From Lysinibacillus fusiformis (GTDB taxonomy: Bacteria; Bacillota; Bacilli; Bacillales_A; Planococcaceae): a stretch of DNA of 64,000 nucleotides. The translations under genes were made by a program, and so were the position numbers. The stretch spans positions 1,054,001-1,118,000 of the forward strand of contig NZ_PDFK01000001.1 of assembly GCF_002845985.1 (NCBI RefSeq). The letters are read 5' to 3'. The notes beneath the pieces are model-generated. The model saw nothing but the letters and a program-made list of their open reading frames with translations, searched no databases and had not been told where the DNA came from. Positions 30,282 through 39,377 of this stretch are shown one piece after another; positions within the stretch are counted from its first letter, which is position 1, and the number at the start of each line of letters is the position of its first letter.

Positions 30282-31136
30282 ATGAATCTCACAAAAAATC
30301 ATTCGAGGCTTACCGTTAATATCTTTTTCTATTGAAACTGTCGCATGTGGAAAACTATCTTGAAAGAATTTGGCTACTTGCTCACCTTGTGTATAACCGA
30401 TTTCTAACCCAATCAATGCTGGTTTATTCATGTAGGCTGGTAGTTGCTCAGCTAATTTTCTATACAAAATCAGACCATCTTCCTCAGCAAATAGTGCACT
30501 ATGTGGCTCATGCTCTAGTACAACATTCGACATTTCCTGTGCCTCATCAAAGGCAATATACGGTGGGTTTGATAAGACAACATCCAATTTTTCTCCTGCA
30601 AGTGGCGCTGTTAAATCGCCCAACCTAAAATCAATATCAGCCTCTAATCGTTGAGCATTTTTTTGCGCCGTCGCTAGTGCATCCTGTGATAAATCAGTGG
30701 CTACAACAGTTAGCGCTGGACATTCCAGTTTCATCGAAATAGCAATAGCTCCACTGCCTGTACCGATATCAGCCAACTTCAGGGTTTGTTGTGAAAATAG
30801 TTTAGGCAGGCGATTGATTGTACCAAGTACTAGCTCCTCTGTTTCTGGCCGAGGAATTAAGACAGATTCATCGACTAGGAAGGAGCGGCCATAAAATTCT
30901 TCACTTCCAACACAATATTGTACAGGGCGGCCATTGACATGTTCTTCTATGAGCGCTTTAAATTTCACTTGCTGTGCTGCTGTTAATTCATCCTGTAAGT
31001 GCAACATAACTTCTGAATAACTTGTACCAAGTACATGTTGCATGACGATACGTGCTGCTGTTTGCTCACGACCATTATCCACTAAAAAAGAAGAAGCCCA
31101 CTCTAGGGCCTCCATCACATTTTTATAAGTCATCAT
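30276..31136 (-). CDS. prmC: Peptide chain release factor N5-glutamine methyltransferase PrmC
   Basis: A 286-residue SAM-dependent enzyme that methylates the GGQ glutamine of release factors RF1 and RF2. It has an N-terminal helical substrate-binding domain (about 1-85), the SAM loop [12 protein letters not shown], and the catalytic NPPYIAFDE. It overlaps the prfA 3' end by 14 bp, so enzyme and substrate are translationally coupled. Two Met codons (31136 and 31133) are adjacent; either may start. Confidence 0.95.
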   Translation of the reverse strand: MMTYKNVMEALEWASSFLVDNGREQTAARIVMQHVLGTSYSEVMLHLQDELTAAQQVKFKALIEEHVNGRPVQYCVGSEEFYGRSFLVDESVLIPRPETEELVLGTINRLPKLFSQQTLKLADIGTGSGAIAISMKLECPALTVVATDLSQDALATAQKNAQRLEADIDFRLGDLTAPLAGEKLDVVLSNPPYIAFDEAQEMSNVVLEHEPHSALFAEEDGLILYRKLAEQLPAYMNKPALIGLEIGYTQGEQVAKFFQDSFPHATVSIEKDINGKPRMIFCEIHV

Positions 31137-32199
31137 TTAATCGCTCTAACTTCGATGCTTGTTCTTCTAAAATAAGGGCATCGATAATCTCGCCTAGTCT
31201 TCCTTCGACGATTTGATCTAGCTTTTGAATCGTTAAACCTATACGGTGATCTGTTACACGGTTTTGTGGATAATTGTATGTGCGAATTCGCTCGGAGCGA
31301 TCGCCTGAGCCTACAGCAGATTTACGTGTAGCATCAATTTCTTTTTGTGCTTCTTGCATATACATATCAGCAACACGAGCACGTAGAATTTTCATGGCTT
31401 TTTCACGATTTTTAATTTGTGAGCGTTCATCCTGCATCGAAACCACAACACCTGTTGGTAAATGGGTCATACGAACAGCAGACATCGTTGTATTTACAGA
31501 TTGACCACCAGCACCTGAAGAGGCAAATGTATCTACACGAATATCCTTTTCATGGATTTCAACATCTACTTCCTCCACTTCAGGTAAACACGCAACTGTT
31601 GCCGTCGATGTATGAATACGACCTTGAGATTCGGTAGCAGGGACACGTTGTACGCGGTGTGCACCATTTTCGAATTTGAATTTTGAATAGGCTCCTTGTC
31701 CGTTAATCATAAAGATTACTTCTTTATAGCCGCCCATTGGGTTTGGTGTAGCTTCCATAATATCAATTTTCCAGCCTTGTGTTTCCGCATAGCGAGAGTA
31801 CATACGGAATAAATCACCCGCAAAAATATTGGCCTCGTCACCACCAGCTGCTCCACGAATTTCCATGATAACGTTTTTATTATCATTAGGATCTTTAGGA
31901 ATTAATAAAATGCGTAGACGTTCTTCTAGCTCTTCCTGCTGTGCTTTTAATAGGTTAAATTCTTCCTTTACCATCTCATGCATATCAGGATCTTTTTCAC
32001 TATCTAACATTTCACGAGTATCTACTATCTGCTCTTTAACACTTTTATATTCACGATAAGTATCCACTGTTTCTTGGATATCTGATTGTTCCTTAGAATA
32101 TTCACGTAATTTCTTACTATCATTCACAATATCCGGATCGCTCAAAAGCTCTGTTAGCCTTTCATAACGATCCTCCACTGCTTGTAATCGATCAAACAT
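31123..32199 (-). CDS. prfA: Peptide chain release factor 1
   Basis: A 358-residue RF1 reading UAA and UAG. The codon-recognition tripeptide is PAT ([15 protein letters not shown]) and the hydrolysis motif is [11 protein letters not shown]. subtilis, as I recall it, has PET at the first site; PAT is the E. coli form. ATG 32199 ([15 protein letters not shown]) has AGAGGTG 6 bp upstream; the GTG three codons upstream overlaps that site. It is co-transcribed with prmC, which methylates its GGQ. Confidence 0.96.
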   Translation of the reverse strand: MFDRLQAVEDRYERLTELLSDPDIVNDSKKLREYSKEQSDIQETVDTYREYKSVKEQIVDTREMLDSEKDPDMHEMVKEEFNLLKAQQEELEERLRILLIPKDPNDNKNVIMEIRGAAGGDEANIFAGDLFRMYSRYAETQGWKIDIMEATPNPMGGYKEVIFMINGQGAYSKFKFENGAHRVQRVPATESQGRIHTSTATVACLPEVEEVDVEIHEKDIRVDTFASSGAGGQSVNTTMSAVRMTHLPTGVVVSMQDERSQIKNREKAMKILRARVADMYMQEAQKEIDATRKSAVGSGDRSERIRTYNYPQNRVTDHRIGLTIQKLDQIVEGRLGEIIDALILEEQASKLERLNDDL

Positions 32200-32351
32200 G
32201 GATTTCACCTCTATTTAGTTTTTTAAGGTATGCTCCTTTTTGACAAAGAAGCTTTTATTCAGTAATTACAATGTTTATTTCCACTACTTAGTATAAGAAA
32301 AATTTCGCATGTATGCTACTTTTTCTTAGCGTATCCACCTGTCTATTGGCT

Positions 32352-32924
32352 TTAAAGTGGTGGCTGTGCGTGACATTTTCGACAAACCGGATAATACGAG
32401 TCATTACCACCAATTTGAATTTGATCACCTGTGTAGACTGGCTTTCCACTTTCATCTACTCGTAAATTCATTGTTGCTTTTTTATGACAGAACCAGCAAA
32501 TTGTTTTCATTTCCTCAATTTTATCTGCATATGTAAGCATGTATTGGCTACCTTCAAATAGCTCATTTTGAAAATCATTTTTTAAGCCAAAGCCCATCAC
32601 GGGGATGTCCAATTTATCCACAATGTTAGCAAGTTGTAAAACATGTGCTTTTTTTAAAAATTGAACTTCATCCACAAGCACACAGTATGGCTTGACAGTA
32701 TTGGATTCCACTAGTTCAAAAATATTTGTATCCTCATAAACAGGGATGGCTTGTTGGCGTAAACCTACTCGACTGGAAACAAAGCCAACCTCATCACGTG
32801 TATCTAAACCTGAAGTAAACATCATCACAGGCTTTTGTTGTTCTTCATAATTATGGGCAACTTTTAGAATTTCTATTGATTTTCCACTATTCATTGCACC
32901 ATGTTTAAAATATAGCTGTGCCAT
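32352..32924 (-). CDS. tdk: Thymidine kinase (type II)
   Basis: A 190-residue kinase converting thymidine to dTMP with ATP. The P-loop HGAMNSGKS, the DEVQFL Walker B-like segment, and the zinc-binding CWFC...CRKC of the lasso domain are all present. Length is normal. Upstream and downstream neighbours (rpmE, prfA) match B. subtilis order. The ATG at 32924 follows GGGAGAAG. Confidence 0.95.
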   Translation of the reverse strand: MAQLYFKHGAMNSGKSIEILKVAHNYEEQQKPVMMFTSGLDTRDEVGFVSSRVGLRQQAIPVYEDTNIFELVESNTVKPYCVLVDEVQFLKKAHVLQLANIVDKLDIPVMGFGLKNDFQNELFEGSQYMLTYADKIEEMKTICWFCHKKATMNLRVDESGKPVYTGDQIQIGGNDSYYPVCRKCHAQPPL

Positions 32925-32996
32925 TCTGTCTTCTCCCTTTCTTTATGTCAATGTGGATTTTGAAAGGTATTGCATCAACGTGTATTATTTACTGAA

Positions 32997-33036
32997 AAAA
33001 ATACCTGCCAAGCGCATGCTTGGCAGGTATTAAACT
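32997..33036 (-). terminator. Terminator of rpmE
   Basis: On the minus strand AATACCTGCCAAGC pairs with GCTTGGCAGGTATT around a short loop and is followed by TTTTTTCAG. A near-copy of this hairpin is found at 41374-41405 next to an rpmE relic. Confidence 0.95.
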
Positions 33037-33040
33037 AACA

Positions 33041-33244
33041 TTAGTTTTTAAGACCGTATTTTTTGTTGAAACGATCCACGCGACCATCAGCAGACGCGAA
33101 TTTTTGACGGCCAGTGTAGAATGGGTGACATTCGTTGCAGAACTCGACAACGATGTTTTCTTTTACTGAACCAGTTTTGAAAGTGTTCCCACAAGAGCAA
33201 GTTACTGTTGCTTCTTTGTAGTCTGGATGAATTCCTTGTTTCAT
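33041..33244 (-). CDS. rpmE: 50S ribosomal protein L31 (zinc form)
   Basis: A 67-residue ribosomal protein. CSCGNTF and [10 protein letters not shown] supply the four-Cys zinc site of the C+ form, which is released and replaced by the zinc-free paralog when zinc is scarce in B. subtilis. C-terminal [11 protein letters not shown] is typical. The ATG at 33244 follows GAGAGGAG. It is normally followed by rho upstream; here more than 11 kb of accessory genes separate them. Confidence 0.96.
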   Translation of the reverse strand: MKQGIHPDYKEATVTCSCGNTFKTGSVKENIVVEFCNECHPFYTGRQKFASADGRVDRFNKKYGLKN

Positions 33245-33379
33245 ATTCGTTTTCTCCTCTCGCCCTGAACCATCTGGAACAGAGTATTATCGAACTGTAC
33301 CTTACATAGCCCGAATATGTCGACTACAAAATTTGCGTCGAAAGGGTCAGCTACATATGTACACGTTGCATACTTTTGA

Positions 33380-33409
33380 AGTATAGCATAGTCATTTTAT
33401 TATTTTCAA
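33380..33409 (-). promoter_or_regulatory. Sigma-A promoter of rpmE
   Basis: On the minus strand TTGAAA (33409-33404), 18 bp, TATACT (33385-33380). It would give a leader of about 130 nt before rpmE. Confidence 0.55.
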
Positions 33410-33443
33410 GTAAAAAATATTAAAAACGAACCTTCCATCTTTC

Positions 33444-34493
33444 TTATCCACGAACTTCGCGATAATCATTGTCTACTAACCCAATTTGCTCGTTTCGTTC
33501 TTTGAAGCGAATATTATGTGATGACACATAGGCTACTTTCGGTGCATCTGGCTCCAAATATAGCTTGGCACTATTTAATGCTAGTATTCCATCCGTAAAT
33601 GCACCTGCTATTAATCTTACTTTACTAGGATGATCAATAAAATCACCCGCTCCATAGACACCTTCAATGTTCGTTTCACGCTTCTCATTGACAATCGCTA
33701 CTTCATCTTGGATGTTTAATCCCCATTCTTCAAGTGCACCATAATCACATTTCAAACCATGGTTGACAATGACAGCATCTACCTCTACTCGTTCACTTTC
33801 ACCTGTCTCTTTATTGACTATGGACACATACTGAATTAAATCACCGTCACCATGCAATTGAACAACCTCATATGGCGTTTTTACACGAACTGAGGATTCT
33901 TTCATGCGCAAGACATTTTTTTCATGGCCGCCAAAATCATCTCGGCGATGAACGACTGTAACACTTGCAGCAATTGGCTCTAGCTCATTTGCCCAATCAA
34001 CTGCAGAATTACCACCACCTGAAATTAACACATGCTTGTGTCGGAAAATCTCTAGTTCCTGTACTGTATAATGTAAATTTGTTACTTCAAATCGGTCTGC
34101 TCCTTCTATTTCAAGCTTTTGCATAGAAAGAACACCATACCCCACTGCTAAAATAACTGTTTTCGAAAAATGCTTCTCACCTGTAGAAGATGTCAACATA
34201 AATGTTCCATCCTGTTGCTTTTCTAATTTTTCCACCTTTTGATTTAAAACAATTGTAGGATCGAATGTTTTAGCTTGCTCAACAAGTTGTTTAATCAGCT
34301 GTCCCCCTAAAATAGGTGTTACTCCGCCGACATCCCAAATCATTTTTTCAGGATAAATTAACATACGACCGCCAAGCTGTGAGCTGTATTCAATAATTTT
34401 CGTTTTTAAATCTCGCATCCCACTATAAAAGGCAGTATAAAGCCCAGCTGGACCACCACCAACAATCGTTACATCATATAGTTCTTCTGACAT
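33444..34493 (-). CDS. Ferredoxin/flavodoxin-NADP reductase (thioredoxin-reductase-like)
   Basis: A 349-residue flavoprotein of the YumC type. FAD-binding [16 protein letters not shown] is at the N-terminus, the NADP domain has [15 protein letters not shown], and [22 protein letters not shown] precedes the C-terminus. There is no CxxC, so it is not a thioredoxin reductase; the family passes electrons from NADPH to ferredoxin or flavodoxin. Its position downstream of a siderophore uptake operon fits a role in releasing iron by reducing Fe(III)-siderophore, but this is inference. It lies 120 bp from the permease genes in the same orientation; no clear terminator lies between. Confidence 0.9.
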   Translation of the reverse strand: MSEELYDVTIVGGGPAGLYTAFYSGMRDLKTKIIEYSSQLGGRMLIYPEKMIWDVGGVTPILGGQLIKQLVEQAKTFDPTIVLNQKVEKLEKQQDGTFMLTSSTGEKHFSKTVILAVGYGVLSMQKLEIEGADRFEVTNLHYTVQELEIFRHKHVLISGGGNSAVDWANELEPIAASVTVVHRRDDFGGHEKNVLRMKESSVRVKTPYEVVQLHGDGDLIQYVSIVNKETGESERVEVDAVIVNHGLKCDYGALEEWGLNIQDEVAIVNEKRETNIEGVYGAGDFIDHPSKVRLIAGAFTDGILALNSAKLYLEPDAPKVAYVSSHNIRFKERNEQIGLVDNDYREVRG

Positions 34494-34615
34494 TTCCGTT
34501 CTCCATCCCCTTCTGTCTCGATTCGATCATACAGTTTTGAGGTTGTGTTAAGCTACTGCCTGTCTATTCTTTCCGACGAGGATCATACTATTCACACACC
34601 ATCCACAAACTATAG

Positions 34616-35650
34616 TTACTCTTTCAATCGCGCCAATAAATATAAGAAATAAGGTGCTCCTAAAACAGCAACCACAATCCCCGCTGGAATTTCTGAAGGC
34701 TCTAATATAGAACGACCGATTGTATCTGCCATCAACACTAAAAATCCTCCTAACAGAGCTGCAGTTGGCAGTAAAAACTGATGTTTAGCGCCAACAAGTT
34801 GTCGAGCTAAATGTGGTGCAACAAGACCCACGAAACCAATGCCTCCACTTACAGAAACACTAGCTCCAGCTAAACCAACAGCAGCAGCCAATAACCAACG
34901 GCGCTCTTTTTCAATAGAGGCACCTAGCCCTACAGCTGTTAATTCGCCTAGATTTAGTACGTTTAATACCCGTGATTTTGCATAAACAAAAGGCAATAAG
35001 ATAATTAACCATGGTAACAGCGACAGCACAAATCGCCAATTCGAGCCCCAAATGCTACCTGCTAGCCATGTCGCTACAAATTGATAATTTTCTGGTGATA
35101 GGCGTAGTGTTAGCACAATCATAGCCGAGCTAATCCCTGCTGCCACAGCTACCCCTGTTAAAATTAAACGCATTGGTGTAATACCTTCATGTCGTCTATA
35201 AGAAAGTGAATAAATCAGAACAGCTGTCAAACCTGCCCCTACAAAAGCCAGTACTGGCAGTAAATAAACAGGTGCTGCTTTCGTAGTTGGGAAAAATGAT
35301 ACATAGAGCATGACAGCAAGTCCTGCCCCAGCATTAATCCCTAAGATTCCTGGATCCGCTAAAGCATTTTTGGAAATGCCCTGTAAAATAGCGCCTGAAA
35401 CCGCTAAGCCCATACCTACTAACACAGCAATCACAATTCTAGGAAGTCTGAACTCAAATAATATAAGTTGCTGTTGTGCATCACCTTGACCAAAAAGTGT
35501 GCGCAGAACTTCCATTGGCGTCAGTTTAATAACGCCAGTATTCATACTAATAATAAAGGTAATAATGATTAACACAATGAGTGTAACAAGGATGGAGAAA
35601 TTTTTTCTTTTCGCCTTAAGCTGACTCGGTGTTAAATAGCTGTTACTCAT
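34616..35650 (-). CDS. FecCD-family siderophore ABC transporter permease 2
   Basis: A 344-residue permease with about nine to ten helices; the family signatures include EFRLPRIVIAVLVGMGLAVSGAILQ and the GFVGLVAPHLARQLVG loop that contacts the ATPase. It forms the membrane channel with the upstream paralog. Its ATG overlaps the stop of that gene as ATGA (35647-35650), so translation is coupled. Most similar, from memory, to the YfhA/YfiZ type of iron-hydroxycarboxylate permeases. Confidence 0.92.
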   Translation of the reverse strand: MSNSYLTPSQLKAKRKNFSILVTLIVLIIITFIISMNTGVIKLTPMEVLRTLFGQGDAQQQLILFEFRLPRIVIAVLVGMGLAVSGAILQGISKNALADPGILGINAGAGLAVMLYVSFFPTTKAAPVYLLPVLAFVGAGLTAVLIYSLSYRRHEGITPMRLILTGVAVAAGISSAMIVLTLRLSPENYQFVATWLAGSIWGSNWRFVLSLLPWLIILLPFVYAKSRVLNVLNLGELTAVGLGASIEKERRWLLAAAVGLAGASVSVSGGIGFVGLVAPHLARQLVGAKHQFLLPTAALLGGFLVLMADTIGRSILEPSEIPAGIVVAVLGAPYFLYLLARLKE

Positions 35651-36699
35651 AGTTCTTTCCCTCCTTTACGTGCTAAATAAAGGAAGAATGGTACACCGAT
35701 AAAGGCAATTAGTGCGCCAATCGGTGTTTCATAAGGTGGATTGATAATACGTGCTACTAAATCAGCTAACACAACAAGCAATGCCCCATATACTATAGAA
35801 CAAGAGATAATCCAGCGATAATCATGTCCAACTATGTATCTCGTTAAATGAGGGATAATTAACCCTACAAAACCAACCGCACCGACAACAGACACGGCTG
35901 CACCTGCTAAAACTAAAACAATGATCATTCCCCATACTTTTACAACTGCTGTCCGTTGCCCAAGTCCAACTGCAATTTCTTCACCTAAGCTCAGTACAGT
36001 GATTGAACGTGATAGGATAAGTGCTCCTATCATCGCAATAAAGATCCATGGGGACAATATTTGTAGATGACTCCATTTTGTACCTGAAACACCGCCAGCA
36101 TACCAAAATGCTAGGTCTTGTCCAATACGATAATAAAGTGCAATCCCTTCTCCTAACGCTCCAAGCAATGCACTAACAGCTGCACCTGCTAGAACTAGCC
36201 GCATCGGTGTTAAGCCACCTTTTGACAGTGAGCCAATACCATAAACAATGGCTACGCCAAGACCTGCGCCTACAAAGGACCATAAAATTAAATACATGTA
36301 AGGCAGACCAGGGAAGAAGGCAAAGCACAATGCTAACATAAAGGCCGCTCCAGAGTTCAGACCAAGTAGCCCCGAGTCTGCTAATGGGTTACGTGTCATC
36401 CCCTGCATAATAGCACCCGCTACTGCAAAGCTTGCACCTACTAATGCTGCTCCAAGTACTCGAGGTAAGCGAATATCATGGATAATTTGATGTGTTGTTA
36501 ATTCTGGTGAAAAATGGGTAACTGCTGTCCAAACAGTACCCAATGAAATATCTGCTGCTCCAAAAGAAATCGATAAGCCAATGGCAAATATTAATCCAAT
36601 TACTCCTACGATTAAAGCCACTACTCCACGGATCGGATGAGATCGTTTCTGTAGCTCCTCTAAATCGTTGAGCTCTCCTACTCCTGTCGACGTAGTCAT
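35647..36699 (-). CDS. FecCD-family siderophore ABC transporter permease 1
   Basis: A 350-residue permease paralogous to the next gene. After a hydrophilic N-terminus (about 1-25) come hydrophobic helices, with the DIRLPRVLGAALVGASFAVAG signature and GFVGLIIPHLTRYIVG ATPase-contact loop. ATG 36699 follows GAGGAGGAAG. It is part of the five-gene Fur-controlled operon; the pair forms a heterodimeric Fe(III)-siderophore channel. Confidence 0.92.
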   Translation of the reverse strand: MTTSTGVGELNDLEELQKRSHPIRGVVALIVGVIGLIFAIGLSISFGAADISLGTVWTAVTHFSPELTTHQIIHDIRLPRVLGAALVGASFAVAGAIMQGMTRNPLADSGLLGLNSGAAFMLALCFAFFPGLPYMYLILWSFVGAGLGVAIVYGIGSLSKGGLTPMRLVLAGAAVSALLGALGEGIALYYRIGQDLAFWYAGGVSGTKWSHLQILSPWIFIAMIGALILSRSITVLSLGEEIAVGLGQRTAVVKVWGMIIVLVLAGAAVSVVGAVGFVGLIIPHLTRYIVGHDYRWIISCSIVYGALLVVLADLVARIINPPYETPIGALIAFIGVPFFLYLARKGGKEL

Positions 36700-36732
36700 T
36701 TTACTTCCTCCTCATAACTTTCAATTAAACTT

Positions 36733-37527
36733 TTATTCCTTCATGTCGTACAACTGATAAGATAGGCAGATTGGATTTTTACTATATGGACAAACAGCCA
36801 TTTCTGCATCGATATTAAATACTTTTTGTAGATTTTCCTTTGTCATCACTTCTTTTGGACTACCGTTCACCATTAAATCGCCGTCTCTCATAGCCATTAT
36901 GAAGTGGGAGAATCGTGACGCATGATTTAAATCATGCAAGACCATGATAATTGTTCGTCCTTCTTCCTTATTTAGTTTTTGCAGTAGCAATAATATATCT
37001 AGCTGGTGCGCTAAATCTAAATAAGTTGTTGGTTCATCCAGTACTAAAATATCCGTGCCTTGCGCCAATGCCATAGCAATCCATACTCTCTGACGCTGGC
37101 CACCTGATAATGCTTCAATTGGTCGATCACTAAATTCTCTTAGCCCCGTTACATCAATCGCCCAGTGGATATATTCGTAGTCTTCCTTTTGCAAGGAACC
37201 AAACCCAACTTGGTGAGGAAAGCGACCATATGATACCAATTCAAAAACCGTTAATCCTCCGGGTGCTGTTGCTGTTTGAGGTAAAATAGCCATTCTTTTG
37301 GCCACATCTTTCGTTTTTAATTGATGTATCGCCTTGCCATCTAAATAGACAGCTCCATTTTGTGTTCGTAATACACGGGCAACAGCCTTTAATAAAGTAG
37401 ACTTGCCACAACCATTTGGGCCGATGATTGTGGAGATTTGCCCTTTAGGAATCTCCACACTTAAATCGTTGACGATGAGCGCTGAAGAATAACCAATCGC
37501 AACATGATCTATTTCGAGTACTGACAT
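36733..37527 (-). CDS. Siderophore ABC transporter ATP-binding protein
   Basis: A 264-residue FepC/YusV-type ATPase: Walker A GPNGCGKSTLL, Q-loop LPQTATAPGG, signature LSGGQRQRVWIAMAL, Walker B ILVLDEPTTYLD and switch HDLNHA. The ATG at 37527 (MSVLEIDHVAIGY) has AAGGAAG about 6 bp upstream and replaces a longer in-frame start. It drives the adjacent FecCD permeases. The Cys-containing C-terminus (AVCPYSKNPICLSYQLYDMKE region) is typical of the YusV group. Confidence 0.93.
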   Translation of the reverse strand: MSVLEIDHVAIGYSSALIVNDLSVEIPKGQISTIIGPNGCGKSTLLKAVARVLRTQNGAVYLDGKAIHQLKTKDVAKRMAILPQTATAPGGLTVFELVSYGRFPHQVGFGSLQKEDYEYIHWAIDVTGLREFSDRPIEALSGGQRQRVWIAMALAQGTDILVLDEPTTYLDLAHQLDILLLLQKLNKEEGRTIIMVLHDLNHASRFSHFIMAMRDGDLMVNGSPKEVMTKENLQKVFNIDAEMAVCPYSKNPICLSYQLYDMKE

Positions 37528-37565
37528 CTTTAACTTCCTTTCATTTTTGAGAATGCGTTCCACTC

Positions 37566-39290
37566 TTACATTTGTAAACCAAATTGAGCTGTATACAAGC
37601 CATAGTAAGCATTTTGGCGTTCCATTAATTGCTCGTGTGTACCTTCTTCAATGATGCCCTTTTTCGACACAACGACAATTCTGTCTGCATCCTTAATTGT
37701 TGCTAATCGGTGAGCAATCACTAATGTAGTACGTCCAATGGAAAGTTCATTTAATGCCTGTTGGATAGCTTGTTCAGTTTCTGTATCCAATGCAGATGTT
37801 GCTTCATCTAGTATTAAGATTTTTGGGTTTTTCAAGAAAATACGGGCAATGGATAATCTTTGCTTTTGACCACCTGATAATTTCACACCACGCTCACCAA
37901 TTAATGTATCCATACCTTCAGGTAGAGCATTGATGACATCCGTCAGTTGCGCTCGTTGTGCTGCATACCAAATATCTTCTTCACTGGCATTTAAATCACC
38001 ATAGGCAATATTTTCACGAATGGTACCATCGAATAAAAAGACATCCTGCTGGACAATCCCAATATGCGAACGTAAGGAATGCAGTTTAAAATCGCGTATA
38101 TCCATACCATCAATACTAATGGATCCTTCATTGACTTCATAAAAACGTGGCAATAAACTACAGATTGTTGATTTCCCTGCACCAGATGGACCTACCAAGG
38201 CAACGGTTTCGCCAGGATTTACTTTTAAATTAATATGATGTAGGGCACGGTTATTGGCAGCATAGCCAAACGATACATCGGAGAAAGTAATTTCGCCATT
38301 AATTTCATCAACCATTTTTGCCTCTGGACGATCCGCAATTTCAGGTTCCGTTTCTAAAAATTCGATATAGCGTCTAAATCCTGCCATACCTTTCGGATAG
38401 CTTTCTATAAACATATTAATTTTGTTAATTGGGCCTAAAAGAATACCTGATAGTAAAATAAATGCGATAAAATCTCCATTTGTTATATGTCCATTTAAAA
38501 CAAAATACGCTCCTACAAATAAAGTAAAGAGTGATAATACTTTAGTGAGTATGCCTGAAATAGCCTCATTCCAAGCCATTACTTTATAGGAGAACAGCTT
38601 TGTCATACGGAATCGTTCATTATTTACTTTAAAGCGTTTAATCTCATGATCTTCATTTGTGAAAGCCTGTACCACACGAATACCACTTACATTATTTTCA
38701 ACTCGCGCATTGAAATCTGCGATATCTCCGAACATTTGACGGAATGCTTTGGACATTAACTTCCCAAAAATAATCGTTAAAATTAAAATGATCGGTACAA
38801 GTAAGAAAATAAGAATTGTAAAGGTTGGATCAATATAGTACATAACCCCAAACGTCCCAATAATCGTCATTGCCGCAATAAAAATATCCTCTGGACCATG
38901 GTGAGCAAGTTCACCAATATCCATTAAATCGTTCGTTAATCGAGAAACAAGATGCCCTGTTTTATTGTTATCAAAATATCGGAAAGATAGTTTTTGCACA
39001 TGGCTAAAGGATTCCTTCCTCATATCTGTTTCAATATTAATCCCTAGCATATGCCCCCAGTACGATACGATAAAGTGAAGAATAGAATTGAAAATATATA
39101 GACCAAACAGCAATAAACTTGCCATAAGAATCCATTTTAATTCCCCATCTGGCAGAATATCATCAATTACTTTATTTAAAACAAGTGGAAATGCCAGCTC
39201 GATTAGTGCCACTAATATCGCACAGCTAAAATCTAAAATGAATAAACCTTTATAGGGTTTATAATATGAAAAAAAGCGCCTTAATAACAT
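37566..39290 (-). CDS. ABC exporter, fused membrane and ATPase domains
   Basis: A 574-residue half-transporter: six-helix type-1 exporter domain (about 1-310), then the nucleotide-binding domain with Walker A GPSGAGKST, signature LSGGQKQRLSIARI, Walker B ILILDEATSALD and H-loop IAHRLATIKDADRI. It probably works as a homodimer. ATG 39290 follows AGGAGG. It is embedded between the siderophore-binding and importer genes of one operon, so it may export a siderophore or move iron-siderophore across the membrane, as some exporter-type proteins in Gram-positive uptake operons do; the substrate is unknown. Confidence 0.9.
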   Translation of the reverse strand: MLLRRFFSYYKPYKGLFILDFSCAILVALIELAFPLVLNKVIDDILPDGELKWILMASLLLFGLYIFNSILHFIVSYWGHMLGINIETDMRKESFSHVQKLSFRYFDNNKTGHLVSRLTNDLMDIGELAHHGPEDIFIAAMTIIGTFGVMYYIDPTFTILIFLLVPIILILTIIFGKLMSKAFRQMFGDIADFNARVENNVSGIRVVQAFTNEDHEIKRFKVNNERFRMTKLFSYKVMAWNEAISGILTKVLSLFTLFVGAYFVLNGHITNGDFIAFILLSGILLGPINKINMFIESYPKGMAGFRRYIEFLETEPEIADRPEAKMVDEINGEITFSDVSFGYAANNRALHHINLKVNPGETVALVGPSGAGKSTICSLLPRFYEVNEGSISIDGMDIRDFKLHSLRSHIGIVQQDVFLFDGTIRENIAYGDLNASEEDIWYAAQRAQLTDVINALPEGMDTLIGERGVKLSGGQKQRLSIARIFLKNPKILILDEATSALDTETEQAIQQALNELSIGRTTLVIAHRLATIKDADRIVVVSKKGIIEEGTHEQLMERQNAYYGLYTAQFGLQM

Positions 39291-39377
39291 GTTGCAACCT
39301 CCTATGGTAATGTCATTTTCGTATCTAATAAATGAGCTATCTGATTCTACATACAGATAGCTCACATGTTTTCACAG

